Positions 45,599 through 55,382 of a stretch of 64,000 nt of DNA are shown in pieces (the stretch's first letter is position 1; each line of letters opens with the position of its first letter). A model generated the notes under the pieces. That model saw only the letters and a program-made list of their open reading frames with translations. It did not search any database and was not told where the DNA came from. Source of the stretch: Sphingosinithalassobacter sp. CS137 (GTDB lineage Bacteria; Pseudomonadota; Alphaproteobacteria; Sphingomonadales; Sphingomonadaceae); NCBI RefSeq assembly GCF_014334115.1, contig NZ_CP060494.1, positions 496,001 through 560,000 on the forward strand, in the 5' to 3' direction. The translations under genes and the position numbers were made by a program.

Positions 45599-46801
45599 AT
45601 GGAAGACCGGTTCGACCAGGAGCGGCTGGGGCGGATCGATGCCTTCGTCCGCGAGCGCTATCTCGATTCAGGGCGCCTGCCGAACGCTCAGCTGCTGATC
45701 GCGCATCGCGGCCAGATCGTCCATTTCTCGCATCAGGGCGCTGCCCGCGAAGGCGGCGACACGATCGACGAGCGTTCGATCTTCCGTATCGCCTCGATGA
45801 CCAAGCCGATCACGTCGCTCGCCTTCATGATGCTGGTCGAGGAAGGGCGAGTCGCGCTCGACACGCCGGTGCACCACGTCCTGCCCGAATTCCGCGGCCT
45901 CGGCGTCTATGACGGCGGCGGGGCCGGCGTGCCCTTCATCACCCGCCCGACCGCAGAGCCGATGCGGATGGTCGACCTGCTGCGCCACACGTCCGGCCTG
46001 ACCTATGGCTTCCAGAATCGCGGCAACATCGACGCGGCCTATCGCGAAGGAAGGATCGAGAGCTGGCACGGCAATCTCGACCTCGACGGATTCGTCGCGG
46101 CGCTCGGCAAGCTCCCGCTGGAGTTTTCGCCGGGCAGTGCCTGGAATTACTCGGTCTCCACCGACGTGCTCGGCGCGGTGATCGAGCGGGTTTCAGGTCA
46201 GCCCCTCGACCGGCTCTTCGAGGAGCGCATCTTCGCGCCGCTGGGAATGGCCGACACCGGCTTCCATGTGCCGCCCGAAAAGGCCGAGCGGTTGACCGAC
46301 TGCTACACGCTTCAGCCCGGCGAAGGCCGAGTGATGTATGATCGCGGCGCATCTTCGGCATGGGCGCAGCCGCCGAAGCTCCGGTCGGGCGGCGGCGGCC
46401 TGGTTTCCACCGCGCTCGACTATCATCGCTTCTGCCGGATGTGCGAGAACGGCGGCACGCTCGACGGGGTGCGGATCATCGGCCGCAAGACGCTCGAGCT
46501 GATGACGATGAACCACCTGCCGGGCCAATCCGATCTGGCCAGCATGTCGCGCTCGCTGTTCAGCGAATCGACGAACGGGGGCGCCGGTTTCGGCCTCGGC
46601 TTCGCCGTGACCACCGACGTGGCGCGATCGATGATGCCCGGATCGGCCGGCGAATATTATTGGGGCGGCATGTTCTCGACCGCTTTCTTTGTCGATCCGG
46701 TCGAGCACATCCATATGGTGTTCATGACCCAGCTGAGCCCCTCGATGGCCTATCCCATCCGGCGCGAGCTCAAGACGATGATCTACGCGGCGCTCAACTG
46801 A
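45599..46801 (+). CDS. Serine hydrolase of the class C beta-lactamase family (EstB-like)
   Basis: A 400-aa protein without a signal peptide, so probably cytoplasmic and more likely an esterase than an antibiotic-degrading enzyme. The SxxK motif is SMTK (Ser66-Lys69), the second-motif tyrosine is Tyr184 in WNYSVSTDV, and the family helix is [12 protein letters not shown]. The third motif region may be [12 protein letters not shown]. The ATG at 45599 gives [16 protein letters not shown]; an ATG at 45581 is equally plausible. It leads the plus-strand beta-oxidation genes and could hydrolyse an ester or lactone of the degraded substrate (inference). Confidence 0.85.
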   Translation: MEDRFDQERLGRIDAFVRERYLDSGRLPNAQLLIAHRGQIVHFSHQGAAREGGDTIDERSIFRIASMTKPITSLAFMMLVEEGRVALDTPVHHVLPEFRGLGVYDGGGAGVPFITRPTAEPMRMVDLLRHTSGLTYGFQNRGNIDAAYREGRIESWHGNLDLDGFVAALGKLPLEFSPGSAWNYSVSTDVLGAVIERVSGQPLDRLFEERIFAPLGMADTGFHVPPEKAERLTDCYTLQPGEGRVMYDRGASSAWAQPPKLRSGGGGLVSTALDYHRFCRMCENGGTLDGVRIIGRKTLELMTMNHLPGQSDLASMSRSLFSESTNGGAGFGLGFAVTTDVARSMMPGSAGEYYWGGMFSTAFFVDPVEHIHMVFMTQLSPSMAYPIRRELKTMIYAALN

Positions 46802-46836
46802 GCGGCCGCGCCAGCAGACGAACAGGAGACGATCGA

Positions 46837-48861
46837 ATGTCCATAGTCACCACCGAACGCCAGGGCGACGTCCTCGTCATCATTTCGAACAACCCCCCGG
46901 TCAATGCACTGGGCGCGGCCGTTCGCCAGGGGCTGCAGGCGGGCCTCGAGGAAGCGAAGGGCGACGACGGCATCAAGGCGGTCGTGATCCGCTGCGAGGG
47001 GCGCACCTTCTTCGCGGGCGCCGACATCACCGAATTCACCAAGCCACCGGTCGAACCGCTGCTGCCCGCCCTCGTCGACATGATCGAGGCGTCGGACAAG
47101 CCGGTCGTGGCGGCGATCCACGGAACTGCGCTGGGTGGCGGCTGCGAAGTGGCGCTGGCCTGCCATTATCGTGTCGCGGTACCGTCCGCCAAGATCGGCC
47201 TGCCCGAAGTGAAGCTGGGCCTGCTGCCCGGTGCCGGCGGCACGCAGCGGCTGCCGCGCGTGGCCGGTGTCGAGCTGGCGCTGGAGATGACCGCCAAGGG
47301 CGACCCGATCTCTGCCGGCAAGGCCAAGGAGGCCGACCTGGTCGATGCGCTGGCCGGCGAGGACAACCTGGTCGCCGACGCGGTCGCCTTCGCGCGCGAC
47401 GTGGCCGACAAGCGCCCGCTGCCCCGCGCGAGCGAGAAGAGCGTCGCCGCCGACCCGGGCGTCTTCCAGGCGTTCCGCGAAAAGAATGCGAAGCGCTTCC
47501 GCGGCTTCGATGCCCCCGCCGAGATCATCGACGTGATCGAAGAGACGATCTCCAAGCCCTATTCCGAAGGCGTGCAGCGCGAGCGCAACGGCTTCATGAA
47601 GCTGATGATGGGTACCCAGTCGGCGGCGCAGCGGCACATCTTCTTTGCCGAGCGCAAGGCGTCGAAGATCGACGACGTGCCCGATGACATCCAGCTGCGC
47701 GACGTGAAGAAGGTCGGCGTGATCGGCGCCGGCACGATGGGTGGCGGCATCAGCATGAACTTCCTGTCGGCCGGTATCCCCGTGACGATCGTCGAGATGC
47801 AGCAGGATGCGCTCGACCGCGGCGTCGCGACGATGCGCAAGAATTACGAGAATACCGCCAAGAAGGGCCGCATCACCCAGGATCAGGTCGAGCAGGCGAT
47901 GGGGCTGCTGACCTCCACGCTGTCGATGGATGACCTTGGCGACTGCGACCTCATCATCGAAGCGGTGTATGAGTCGATGGACGTCAAGAAGGACGTGTTC
48001 GGCAAGCTCGACAAGATCGCCAAGCCGGGCGCTATCCTCGCGTCGAACACCAGCTATCTCGACATCAACGAGATCGCGGCGTCGACCAGCCGGCCGGGCG
48101 ACGTGGTCGGCATGCACTTCTTCTCGCCCGCGAACGTCATGAAACTGCTCGAGGTCGTGCGCGGCGACAAGACCGACAAGGACGTGCTGGCGACCGTCAT
48201 GGCGCTATCGAAGAAGATTCGGAAAGTCGCGGTCGTCGCGGGCGTCTGCTACGGCTTCATCGGCAATCGCATGCTGATCCCGCGCCAGCTGGAGGCGCAG
48301 AAATTGCTGATGGAAGGCGCCACGCCGAGCCAGGTCGACAAGGTGCATGTCGAGTTCGGCATGCCGATGGGCCCGTTCCAGATGAGCGACCTCGCCGGCG
48401 TCGACATCGGCTGGCACCGCGACCCGAGCCGGATCGAAAGCATCCGCGACGCGCTTTGCGCCGAGGACCGCTGGGGCCAGAAGAAGGGCGCGGGCTTCTA
48501 CGACTATGACGAGAAGCGCCAGCCCTCGCCTTCCCCGCGCGTCGCCGAGATCATCGAGGATTTCCGCAAGAAGTCGGGCGCCGAGCAGCACGAGATCACC
48601 GATCAGGAGATCATCGAACGCACGCTCTACACCATGGTGAACGAAGGCGCGAAGATCCTTGCCGAGGGCAAGGCGCAGCGCGCGTCCGACATCGATGTTG
48701 TGTGGATCTATGGCTATGGCTGGCCGGTCTATCGCGGCGGCCCGATGTTCTGGGCGGACACCGTGGGCCTCAAGACGATCGTCGAGGGTCTCGAAAAGCA
48801 CGGCTTCGACGTCGCGCCGCTGCTGAAGGAAAAGGCCGAAAAGGGCGAGCGGTTCAACTGA
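46837..48861 (+). CDS. Bifunctional enoyl-CoA hydratase / 3-hydroxyacyl-CoA dehydrogenase (FadB/FadJ-like)
   Basis: Two beta-oxidation steps in one 674-aa chain. The N-terminal crotonase domain has [29 protein letters not shown] and [20 protein letters not shown], including the oxyanion-hole glycines and both glutamates. The dehydrogenase domain begins near residue 292 with [18 protein letters not shown] (NAD site) and has [13 protein letters not shown] and [17 protein letters not shown]. The C-terminal domain is duplicated as usual. At 674 aa it is the shorter monomer-type (FadJ/peroxisomal-like) length. A ribosome-binding site, AGGAGA, lies nine bases before the ATG. Confidence 0.93.
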   Translation: MSIVTTERQGDVLVIISNNPPVNALGAAVRQGLQAGLEEAKGDDGIKAVVIRCEGRTFFAGADITEFTKPPVEPLLPALVDMIEASDKPVVAAIHGTALGGGCEVALACHYRVAVPSAKIGLPEVKLGLLPGAGGTQRLPRVAGVELALEMTAKGDPISAGKAKEADLVDALAGEDNLVADAVAFARDVADKRPLPRASEKSVAADPGVFQAFREKNAKRFRGFDAPAEIIDVIEETISKPYSEGVQRERNGFMKLMMGTQSAAQRHIFFAERKASKIDDVPDDIQLRDVKKVGVIGAGTMGGGISMNFLSAGIPVTIVEMQQDALDRGVATMRKNYENTAKKGRITQDQVEQAMGLLTSTLSMDDLGDCDLIIEAVYESMDVKKDVFGKLDKIAKPGAILASNTSYLDINEIAASTSRPGDVVGMHFFSPANVMKLLEVVRGDKTDKDVLATVMALSKKIRKVAVVAGVCYGFIGNRMLIPRQLEAQKLLMEGATPSQVDKVHVEFGMPMGPFQMSDLAGVDIGWHRDPSRIESIRDALCAEDRWGQKKGAGFYDYDEKRQPSPSPRVAEIIEDFRKKSGAEQHEITDQEIIERTLYTMVNEGAKILAEGKAQRASDIDVVWIYGYGWPVYRGGPMFWADTVGLKTIVEGLEKHGFDVAPLLKEKAEKGERFN

Positions 48862-48912
48862 ACCTGAGAGGAAGCGGCCGCTCCCGCTACTGCTGAGCGG
48901 CCGCCCACAACG

Positions 48913-48985
48913 GTTCGTGTCGAGCGAAGTCGAGACCCCTGATGCGCCGCCTGCGGCACGTCCCTCGACTTCGCTCGGGACAAAC
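48913..48985. repeat. Sphingomonad REP-like inverted repeat
   Basis: An imperfect inverted repeat of about 25 bases per arm: the left arm (48913-48936) contains CGAGCGAAGTCGAG and the right arm (48960-48985) its complement CTCGACTTCGCTCG. Between them GCCGC-CT-GCGGC forms a small apical hairpin (48946-48957). I know this arm sequence as a widespread extragenic palindrome in sphingomonad genomes. It occupies the 149-base gap between the FadB-like gene and the first acyl-CoA dehydrogenase; GGAGAGG of the latter follows. Confidence 0.8.
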
Positions 48986-49010
48986 GGGCGCTTTTGGAGA
49001 GGATGAAGCG

Positions 49011-50195
49011 ATGACCGAAGACCTCGACACCTTCCGCGCGGAAACCCGCGCCTGGCTGGAGGCGAACTGCCCGCCCGAGATGCGCGAGCCGGTGCGTTCG
49101 GACAAGGACATCAACTGGGGCGGACGCAATCCCGAGTATAAGCCGGGCCAAAAGGAATGGATGGACGCGATGGCGTCGCGCGGCTGGACCGTGCCCGACT
49201 GGCCGACCGAATATGGCGGCGGCGGGCTTTCCCCGGCACAGACCAAGATCCTGAAGGAAGAGATGGCGCGGCTGGGCTGCCGCAATCCGCTCAACAGCTT
49301 CGGCATTTCGATGCTCGGCCCGGCGCTGCTGAAGTACGGCACCGAAGAGCAGAAGAAGGAGCATCTGCCGAAGATCGCGCGCGGCGAGATCCGCTGGTGC
49401 CAGGGCTATTCGGAGCCCAATGCCGGCTCCGACCTCGCCGGGCTCCAGACCTGGGCAGAGGACGATGGCGACCATTATATCGTCAACGGCCAGAAGGTGT
49501 GGACCAGCTATGCCGACAAGGCGGACTGGATGTTCTGCCTCGTCCGCACGTCGAAGGAGTCCAAGCAGGGCGGGATCAGCTTCGTCCTGTTTGACATGGA
49601 GACGCCCGGCGTCTCGACCAAGCCGATCCTGCTGATCTCGGGCTATTCGCCGTTCTGCGAAACCTTCCTCGACAATGTGCGCGTCCCCAAGACCAATCGC
49701 ATCTACGAGGAGAACAAGGGCTGGGACGTCGCCAAATATCTGCTCGGGCACGAGCGCGAGATGATCTCGGGCATGGGCCTCGGCGGAGCGGGCGGTAATC
49801 CGCTGCTGGACATGGCGATCGCCACCGTCGGACTCGACGCCGACGGTCGCCTCGCCGATCCGCTGCTGCGTGCGCAGATCGCGACTTTCGACGTGCGTGC
49901 CCGTGCCTTCGCGGCGATGTCCGAGCGGTTCATCGACGAACTCAAGGCCGGCCGCGCGCATCCCGCCCAGCCCAGCATGATGAAATATTACGGGACCGAG
50001 CTGAACAAGGCGCGCAACGAGCTGATTGTCGCCGCCGGCGGATCGGACGCGCTGGAATGGGAAAGCGAACGATCGAACAACGGTGCGGCGGCGCGCGCCT
50101 GGCTGCGCTCCAAGGGCAACTCGATCGAGGGCGGGACGAGCGAGATCCAGCTCAACATCATCGCCAAGCGCATCCTCGACCTGCCGAGCGCCTGA
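49011..50195 (+). CDS. Acyl-CoA dehydrogenase, catalytic (alpha-type) subunit
   Basis: FAD-dependent dehydrogenase of 394 aa. FAD and substrate motifs are WCQGYSEPNAGSDLAGLQT and YIVNGQKVWTSYADKADW. The C-terminal RSKGNSIEGGTSEIQLNIIA keeps the Glu of the catalytic E-G-T motif. GGAGAGG precedes the ATG. The next gene, 75 bases on, is a second acyl-CoA dehydrogenase that lacks this Glu, so the two may form an alpha2-beta2 enzyme like the paired FadE proteins of steroid side-chain degradation. The true substrate is unknown. Confidence 0.92.
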   Translation: MTEDLDTFRAETRAWLEANCPPEMREPVRSDKDINWGGRNPEYKPGQKEWMDAMASRGWTVPDWPTEYGGGGLSPAQTKILKEEMARLGCRNPLNSFGISMLGPALLKYGTEEQKKEHLPKIARGEIRWCQGYSEPNAGSDLAGLQTWAEDDGDHYIVNGQKVWTSYADKADWMFCLVRTSKESKQGGISFVLFDMETPGVSTKPILLISGYSPFCETFLDNVRVPKTNRIYEENKGWDVAKYLLGHEREMISGMGLGGAGGNPLLDMAIATVGLDADGRLADPLLRAQIATFDVRARAFAAMSERFIDELKAGRAHPAQPSMMKYYGTELNKARNELIVAAGGSDALEWESERSNNGAAARAWLRSKGNSIEGGTSEIQLNIIAKRILDLPSA

Positions 50196-50270
50196 CGCAT
50201 CCGTGGCCTCGGCCGGCGCCGGGGCCTTTCGTGCACATCCCGGCCGATGCCGGATGACGAGAGAACCGAC

Positions 50271-51398
50271 ATGCCCCTCTATCTCACCGATGAACAGACG
50301 ATGCTCCGCGACACCGCGCACGACTATGTCGCCGAGCAGATGCCGGTCAGCCATCTGCGCGCGCTGCGCGACGCGAAGGACGCGACCGGCTTTTCGCGCG
50401 ACCATTGGAAGGCTTTCGCCGAAATGGGCTTCACCGGCATGCTGATCCCGGAAGCCGACGGCGGCCTCGGGCTCGGCCATGTCGAGGCGGGCGTGGTGCT
50501 CGAGGAGATCGGCCGCAATCTTTCGCCTTCGCCGTTCCTGGCCACCTCGGTCGCAGCGGTTTCGGCACTGAAGGGCACGGCGGCCGCGGCCCAGTGGTTT
50601 CCCGGCATCGCCGCGGGGGACACGGTGGCCGCCCTCGCGATTGACGAAACCGCCAAGCACAATGGCCGCATCGCCCTGACCGCGGAGCGCTCGGGCAACG
50701 GTTTCAGGCTGAGCGGCGCCAAGCAGTTCGTCGCGCACGGCCATGTCGCGGATCTGATCCTCGTCGCCGCCCGCACTGCGGGGGCCCCGGACGAGGCGCA
50801 GGGAATCACGCTGTTCGCGGTTCCGAAGGATGCTGCGGGACTGTCGGCCGAAGCCGAGCGGCTGGCCGACACCAGCCTCGCCGCGCGCATGCGGTTTGAG
50901 GGAGTCGAGGTCGACGCCGACGCAGTGATCGGCGAAGTCGATCAGGGCGCGGGCCCGCTCACGGCGCTGCTGAACGCGGGCCGCACCGGCGCCTCGGCCG
51001 AGCTGCTCGGCGTCGGCGGCGGCGCGATGGACAGCACCGTCGCCTATCTCAAGGAACGCAAGCAGTTCGGAGTCACCATCGGCAGCTTCCAGGCGCTGCA
51101 GCATCGCGCCGCCCATCTCTATTCCGAGATGGAAGTCGCGCGGGCCGCGGTGCTGAAGGCCCAGCAGCTGCTCGACGCAGGCGATCCGCGCGCCGCCGAG
51201 GCCGTGCATGTCGCCAAGGCGATGACCGGCCTTGCCACGACCCTGGCGGTACAGGAGGGCGTACAGCTCCACGGCGGCATCGGCATGACCGACGAATATG
51301 ACATCGGCTTCTTCATGAAACGTGCGCGCGTGCTCGCGGAAATGTTTGGCGATGCGAATTTCCATGCCAATGCACTGGCGACAGCGGCGGGATATTGA
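50271..51398 (+). CDS. Acyl-CoA dehydrogenase, non-catalytic (beta-type) partner
   Basis: A 375-aa acyl-CoA dehydrogenase fold: N-terminal helical domain, a beta-barrel (about 120-215) and a C-terminal helical domain with KERKQFGVTIGSFQALQHR and QLHGGIGMTDEYDIGFFMKR. The region aligned with the catalytic E-G-T reads MFGDANFHANAL, so the usual base is missing. The barrel lacks the SEPxAGSD motif of its neighbour. This is the pattern of beta partners in heteromeric dehydrogenases. I use the ATG at 50271 (MPLYLTDEQTMLRD); an ATG at 50247 adds eight residues. Confidence 0.9.
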   Translation: MPLYLTDEQTMLRDTAHDYVAEQMPVSHLRALRDAKDATGFSRDHWKAFAEMGFTGMLIPEADGGLGLGHVEAGVVLEEIGRNLSPSPFLATSVAAVSALKGTAAAAQWFPGIAAGDTVAALAIDETAKHNGRIALTAERSGNGFRLSGAKQFVAHGHVADLILVAARTAGAPDEAQGITLFAVPKDAAGLSAEAERLADTSLAARMRFEGVEVDADAVIGEVDQGAGPLTALLNAGRTGASAELLGVGGGAMDSTVAYLKERKQFGVTIGSFQALQHRAAHLYSEMEVARAAVLKAQQLLDAGDPRAAEAVHVAKAMTGLATTLAVQEGVQLHGGIGMTDEYDIGFFMKRARVLAEMFGDANFHANALATAAGY

Positions 51399-51435
51399 CC
51401 GACCGCTCCTTCGCTCACGCCAACGGAATCGCTGA

Positions 51436-52314
51436 ATGACCGAACGCGGATCAACGCCAGACGAACTCGTCGAGCAGCTCGTCACGCTGCTCGACGTCGA
51501 GACGATCGATACCGACCTGTATCGAGGCAGCCGCCAGCCCGGCGGGGTCGGGCGCGTGTTCGGCGGCCAGGTGATCGGCCAAGCGCTGCAGGCCGCGCAG
51601 CGTTCGGTGGACGGCAAGGTCGCCCATTCGCTGCACGCCTATTTCATGCGGCCAGGCAGCGAGGATCTTCCGATCGTCTATCGCGTCGTTCGGGACTTCG
51701 ACGGCGGCAGCTTCGCCAATCGCCGCGTGATCGCGCAGCAGGGCGGCGTGCCGATCCTCAACATGACCGCCTCGTTCCAGCGCGCCGAGGAGGGTTTGCA
51801 CCACCAGGACGAGATGCCCGACGTCCCGCCACCCGAGGAACTCCGCTCGGAGGACGCGCTTCGCCGCGAATTCGTCGACGAGATACCAGAGAAGTTTCGC
51901 GCTTTCTTCCTCCGCCCGCGCCCGATCGAGTTGCGCCCCTGCAGTCCGCGCAACTGGCTGAGGCCGGAAAAGCAGCCGCCCGAACAGCATTGCTGGTTCC
52001 GCACGGTCGCACCGCTCCCCGATGATCCGGCGGTGCATCGCGCAGCGCTCGCCTATGCGACCGACATGACGCTGCTCGGCACTGCGACGCTGCCGCACGG
52101 CGTCACCTGGATGACGAACAAGCTCCAATCGGCAAGCCTCGACCATGCCGTGTGGCTGCACGAGCCGTTCCGCTTCGACGAATGGTTGCTCTATTCGTGC
52201 GACAGTCCGTGGGCCGGCCATGCCCGCGGCTTCAACCGCGGCCGCATCTTCGATCGCGGCGGTCGGCTCGTCGCGAGCGCCAGCCAGGAAGGGCTGATGC
52301 GGCTCAAGAGCTGA
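51436..52314 (+). CDS. tesB: Acyl-CoA thioesterase II
   Basis: Double hot-dog thioesterase of 292 aa. The first half has VFGGQVIGQALQAAQRSV and HSLHAYFMRPG; the second half has YATDMTLLGTATLPHG and SLDHAVWLHEPFRFDEWLLY, the latter carrying the Asp/His residues of TesB. It ends ASASQEGLMRLK, the usual C terminus. It lies 37 bases after the second dehydrogenase, closing the plus-strand beta-oxidation run, and it is convergent with the next gene with a five-base gap. Confidence 0.94.
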   Translation: MTERGSTPDELVEQLVTLLDVETIDTDLYRGSRQPGGVGRVFGGQVIGQALQAAQRSVDGKVAHSLHAYFMRPGSEDLPIVYRVVRDFDGGSFANRRVIAQQGGVPILNMTASFQRAEEGLHHQDEMPDVPPPEELRSEDALRREFVDEIPEKFRAFFLRPRPIELRPCSPRNWLRPEKQPPEQHCWFRTVAPLPDDPAVHRAALAYATDMTLLGTATLPHGVTWMTNKLQSASLDHAVWLHEPFRFDEWLLYSCDSPWAGHARGFNRGRIFDRGGRLVASASQEGLMRLKS

Positions 52315-52319
52315 GGGCT

Positions 52320-53465
52320 TTAGTCCTCGTCGGCGAGCGCCTGCGCGTGGGAGTCCGGCATGACGAAGCGCACAAAATCGAGACAGCCCCTTTTCGATTC
52401 CTCTTGGGGCGCCTGCCGCGCCTGCCGGACGATCCGAACTGCCTGCTCGCCGAATGCCGCCGCCGGCTCGCTGCGGACCACTTCGATGTTGGTTGGCACC
52501 CCCTCGGGCGTCACATCGAAGCGCATCAACGCCCAACCCTCGATCTTCCGCCGCTGGAACCCACGGGGAAAGGTGAGTTGCCCCAGGTGGGCCCATTCGG
52601 TCCCGCCTTCGCAACGCGCCTCGGGTGCTTCGAAGGCGGCAAGCTCCGGCCGCGGCGGGGCTTGCAGGACCTCGCCGAGCAGATAATAGGGATAGGTGCA
52701 GCCCGTCGCCGCGCGCGGCGCGAAACGGGAGCGTGCGACCGCATCGCGCGACGCCGCCTGCATCTCGGGGCTCGCATCGGACGCAATCACGGTGACGTCA
52801 TAGGGGTGGCCCGAGTCGTCGATGCTGAACCGAGTCGTCGCATAGGACCAGCCGCCGGGGCTTTCGTTCAGCTCGCTGAACGGCGGATAGGCGCGCGTGC
52901 GGGGCTCGGCACCGACGGCCAGGCAGGTCGCTTCCTCGCCGTGCAGCCGCTGGAACAACCGGCGATCCTCGGGAAGCGCGCGATGCGGCACGACGAGGTA
53001 GCGCGCGATCAGCCCCGGCGGCGCGGCGTCATAGGGGACCAGCACCGGCTCGAACCGGATGCGGCAGGAAGTGTGCGGCTGGGCGCTGGTGAACTGCCAG
53101 GCGGCGAAGGATGGCACTACGTCGTCGGCCGGCACGACGACATGGCCGGCCCGCGGCGCCTCAGGCTCGACGACCCGGATGTCCACCGGCCTGCCGTTCG
53201 CGGCGATTCCGAAGCGCAGCTCGATCGGCCTCGCCTGCGCGTCCGACGGCGCCAGCGTGGAGGTTTCGAACGGCTGCTCGATGTTCGCAGTGGCGAAATC
53301 GCCGTCCTCGCACGTCGGAACGCCCGGCTGAAAGGTGACGAGGTGCCGGACGGGCGTGCGCACCTCCGGAACGCTGATCACCGCCACCGGGCGCGTTTCC
53401 TGCGCCTGAGCGGGGAGCGCCAGAGCGAGCAGCGTGGCAACGGGAGCGAATCGGCGGATCAACAT
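52320..53465 (-). CDS. Exported protein with three TonB C-terminal-like segments
   Basis: A 381-aa protein with a signal peptide (RRFAPVATLLALALPAQAQ). Three related segments follow, at about 60-140, 205-265 and 300-365. Each has the TonB-C pattern of a variable-length strand, a G/D turn and V-x-I/V: IELRFGIAANGRPVDIRVVE, ATTRFSIDDSGHPYDVTVIA and ALMRFDVTPEGVPTNIEVVR. Each is followed by a helix and a phrase like RSRFAP or RQARQAP. There is no N-terminal membrane anchor or Pro-rich spanner, so it cannot act as a normal TonB; it may bind partners in the periplasm. It is 45 bases from the SDR gene. Confidence 0.78.
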   Translation of the reverse strand: MLIRRFAPVATLLALALPAQAQETRPVAVISVPEVRTPVRHLVTFQPGVPTCEDGDFATANIEQPFETSTLAPSDAQARPIELRFGIAANGRPVDIRVVEPEAPRAGHVVVPADDVVPSFAAWQFTSAQPHTSCRIRFEPVLVPYDAAPPGLIARYLVVPHRALPEDRRLFQRLHGEEATCLAVGAEPRTRAYPPFSELNESPGGWSYATTRFSIDDSGHPYDVTVIASDASPEMQAASRDAVARSRFAPRAATGCTYPYYLLGEVLQAPPRPELAAFEAPEARCEGGTEWAHLGQLTFPRGFQRRKIEGWALMRFDVTPEGVPTNIEVVRSEPAAAFGEQAVRIVRQARQAPQEESKRGCLDFVRFVMPDSHAQALADED

Positions 53466-53510
53466 GGAAGCTGACTAACCCGATATCGTGACAGATCGAA
53501 TTCGAGCGGT

Positions 53511-54308
53511 TCAGACCGCCGGTTTGCCATATTCCTGCCGCGTCACCGGATGGCTCGAGGAAAGCCCGCCATCGACCGCGAGCGCTTGGCCGTTCACATA
53601 GCTGGCCGCGTCCGAAGCGAGGAAAAGCGCGACCTGCGCGATCTCCTCGGGGCGGCCGCCGCGCCGCATCGGGTTGAGCCGGCCGATCTTGTCCTCGACT
53701 CCCTTCTCGCGCGCATAGTCGTAGACGCGCTGAGTCATCCCGGTCTCGATCAACCCCGGACAGATCGCGTTCACGCGGACATTCGATCCCGACAGCTGCT
53801 GCGCCGCCGACTGCACCAGATTGATGACGCCTGCCTTGGACGCCGAATAGGGCGCCCCGCCCGCCCCGGAGCGAAGCCCCGCGACACTGGCGGTGCACAG
53901 GATCGCGCCGCCGCCGCGCTCGACGATGCGTGGCGCGGCATGCTTGATCGCCAGCGCCGGCCCGATCAGGTTGACGCGCAGCACGTCGGTCCACAGCTCG
54001 ACGCTGGCGTCGAGCACGCTGCTCGCGCCGCCGGAGATGCCGGCATTGGCATAGAAGACGTCGATTCCGCCGAAGTGCGTGCACGCGACTTCGACGAGGC
54101 GAACAACATCGTCTTCGTTGCCCGCATCCATCTCGACGCCAAGCGCGGTTCCGCCCGCAGCCGTAATCGCCTCTACCGTTGCGTGAACGGCGTCGCTTCG
54201 ATCGGCGGCAACCACCTGACCGCCCTCGGCGGCGAAGGCGCTGGCGGTGGCGCGGCCGATTCCCGAACCCGCACCGGTGATGACGATGGACTTGCCCTGA
54301 AATCGCAT
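53511..54308 (-). CDS. SDR family NAD(P)-dependent oxidoreductase
   Basis: Classical short-chain dehydrogenase of 265 aa. The cofactor loop is [16 protein letters not shown], with an Asp after strand 2 (VVAADRSD) favouring NAD. NAG is in [10 protein letters not shown], the active-site Tyr-Lys is YSASK and the family tail is [16 protein letters not shown] with a VDGG end. It lies 30 bases after the kinase gene as the last gene of the operon. A 3-hydroxyacyl-CoA or alcohol substrate would fit the context (inference). Confidence 0.92.
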   Translation of the reverse strand: MRFQGKSIVITGAGSGIGRATASAFAAEGGQVVAADRSDAVHATVEAITAAGGTALGVEMDAGNEDDVVRLVEVACTHFGGIDVFYANAGISGGASSVLDASVELWTDVLRVNLIGPALAIKHAAPRIVERGGGAILCTASVAGLRSGAGGAPYSASKAGVINLVQSAAQQLSGSNVRVNAICPGLIETGMTQRVYDYAREKGVEDKIGRLNPMRRGGRPEEIAQVALFLASDAASYVNGQALAVDGGLSSSHPVTRQEYGKPAV

Positions 54309-54338
54309 CGAGTCGTCGCCCTTTCTATGCACGCGTGC

Positions 54339-55382
54339 TCAGGAAGCTCCCGCCGCCTGTGCGAAGCCCCAGCTGGCCGCAACCAGCCCGGGCAGCGCCG
54401 CGACGGTTTCGGCGGCCTTCGCGCTGGACGCATTGCCGTCGATCATTCGCTTCTTGATGCCCTGAACGATCCCAGCGAGGCGGAAGAGATTGTAGGAGAA
54501 GTACCAGTTCAGGTCGGGCACGCCGTCGCGGCCGGTGGCGGCGCAATAGCGGGCCACGGCCTCCTCGAGCGTCGGTATGCCGGTCTCCGGGCCGGTGAGC
54601 CCCTTGATCCCCGATCGGCGGCCGCTCGGCACGGTTTCCCAGTTCATCAGGAAATAGGAGAAATCCGCCAGCGGATCGCCGAGCGTCGACAGCTCCCAGT
54701 CGAGCACCGCGAGAATAGCCGGGCCCTCGGGAGCGAAGATCATATTGTCGACGCGATAGTCGCCATGGACGATCGAGGTGCGCGTCTGCGCCGGCACGGT
54801 CGCGGGAAGAAACGCGATCAGCTTTTCCATCTCGGGAATGTGATCGGTCTCGCTCGCGCGATACTGTTTCGACCAGCGCGCGACCTGCCGCTCGAAATAG
54901 TTGCCCGGCTTGCCATAGTCGCCAAGCCCGACCGCTTCATAATCGACCGCGTGGAGCGCCGCCAGCGTGTCAATCATCGCATGATAGTGCGCCGTCCGCT
55001 CGGCGGGGGAGAGGTCGGGCATCCCGCCGTCCCAGATCGTGCGGCCCTCGACCATCTCCATCACGTAGAAGGCCGAGCCGATCACCGAATCGTCCTCGCA
55101 CAGGCCATAGGGTCGCGCGACCGGAAAGCCCGTGGGGTGCAGCGCGGCGATCAGCCGGTATTCGCGATCGACAGCATGCGCCGAAGGCAGCAGCGGACCG
55201 AAGGGCTTGCGCCGAAGCACATAGGCGCCGCTCGGCGAATCGATACGGTAGGTCGGATTGCTCTGGCCGCCGGCGAATTTCGCATAGCGAAGCGGCCCCT
55301 CGAACCCGGCGACGTTCGCCGCCATCCACTCGGAGAGGCGGGCGACGTCGAGATCGTCGGCGGGAGCCATTTCCGCGCTCAT
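54339..55382 (-). CDS. Phosphotransferase family protein (APH fold, ACAD10/11 kinase-like)
   Basis: A 347-aa kinase-fold protein. KFAGGQSNPTYRID is the nucleotide loop region, Arg/Lys of VLRRKPFG follow, and Brenner-type catalytic motif IVHGDYRVDNMIF and metal motif VLDWELSTLGDPLADFSYFL are intact. This subfamily matches the kinase domain fused to acyl-CoA dehydrogenase in animal ACAD10/ACAD11 and LvaA of the Pseudomonas levulinate pathway, which phosphorylate 4-hydroxyacyl-CoA (known for those proteins). Here it is encoded beside an ACAD10/11-like dehydrogenase. It overlaps the ADH stop by four bases. Antibiotic resistance is unlikely. Confidence 0.88.
   Translation of the reverse strand: MSAEMAPADDLDVARLSEWMAANVAGFEGPLRYAKFAGGQSNPTYRIDSPSGAYVLRRKPFGPLLPSAHAVDREYRLIAALHPTGFPVARPYGLCEDDSVIGSAFYVMEMVEGRTIWDGGMPDLSPAERTAHYHAMIDTLAALHAVDYEAVGLGDYGKPGNYFERQVARWSKQYRASETDHIPEMEKLIAFLPATVPAQTRTSIVHGDYRVDNMIFAPEGPAILAVLDWELSTLGDPLADFSYFLMNWETVPSGRRSGIKGLTGPETGIPTLEEAVARYCAATGRDGVPDLNWYFSYNLFRLAGIVQGIKKRMIDGNASSAKAAETVAALPGLVAASWGFAQAAGAS

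Noticed and set aside
45599..46801. Antibiotic beta-lactamase
   Set aside because: It has the SxxK and Tyr motifs of class C enzymes but no signal peptide, a Tyr-Ser-Val second motif, and beta-oxidation neighbours; an esterase-type hydrolase is more likely.
48729..51617. 962-codon open frame on the minus strand
   Set aside because: Antisense to the FadB-like end and both acyl-CoA dehydrogenases, and it runs through the REP-like element. Composition is typical of a shadow frame.
54339..55382. Aminoglycoside resistance gene
   Set aside because: The fold is APH-like, but the motifs and its operon with an ACAD10/11-like dehydrogenase place it with the acyl-CoA kinase subfamily.
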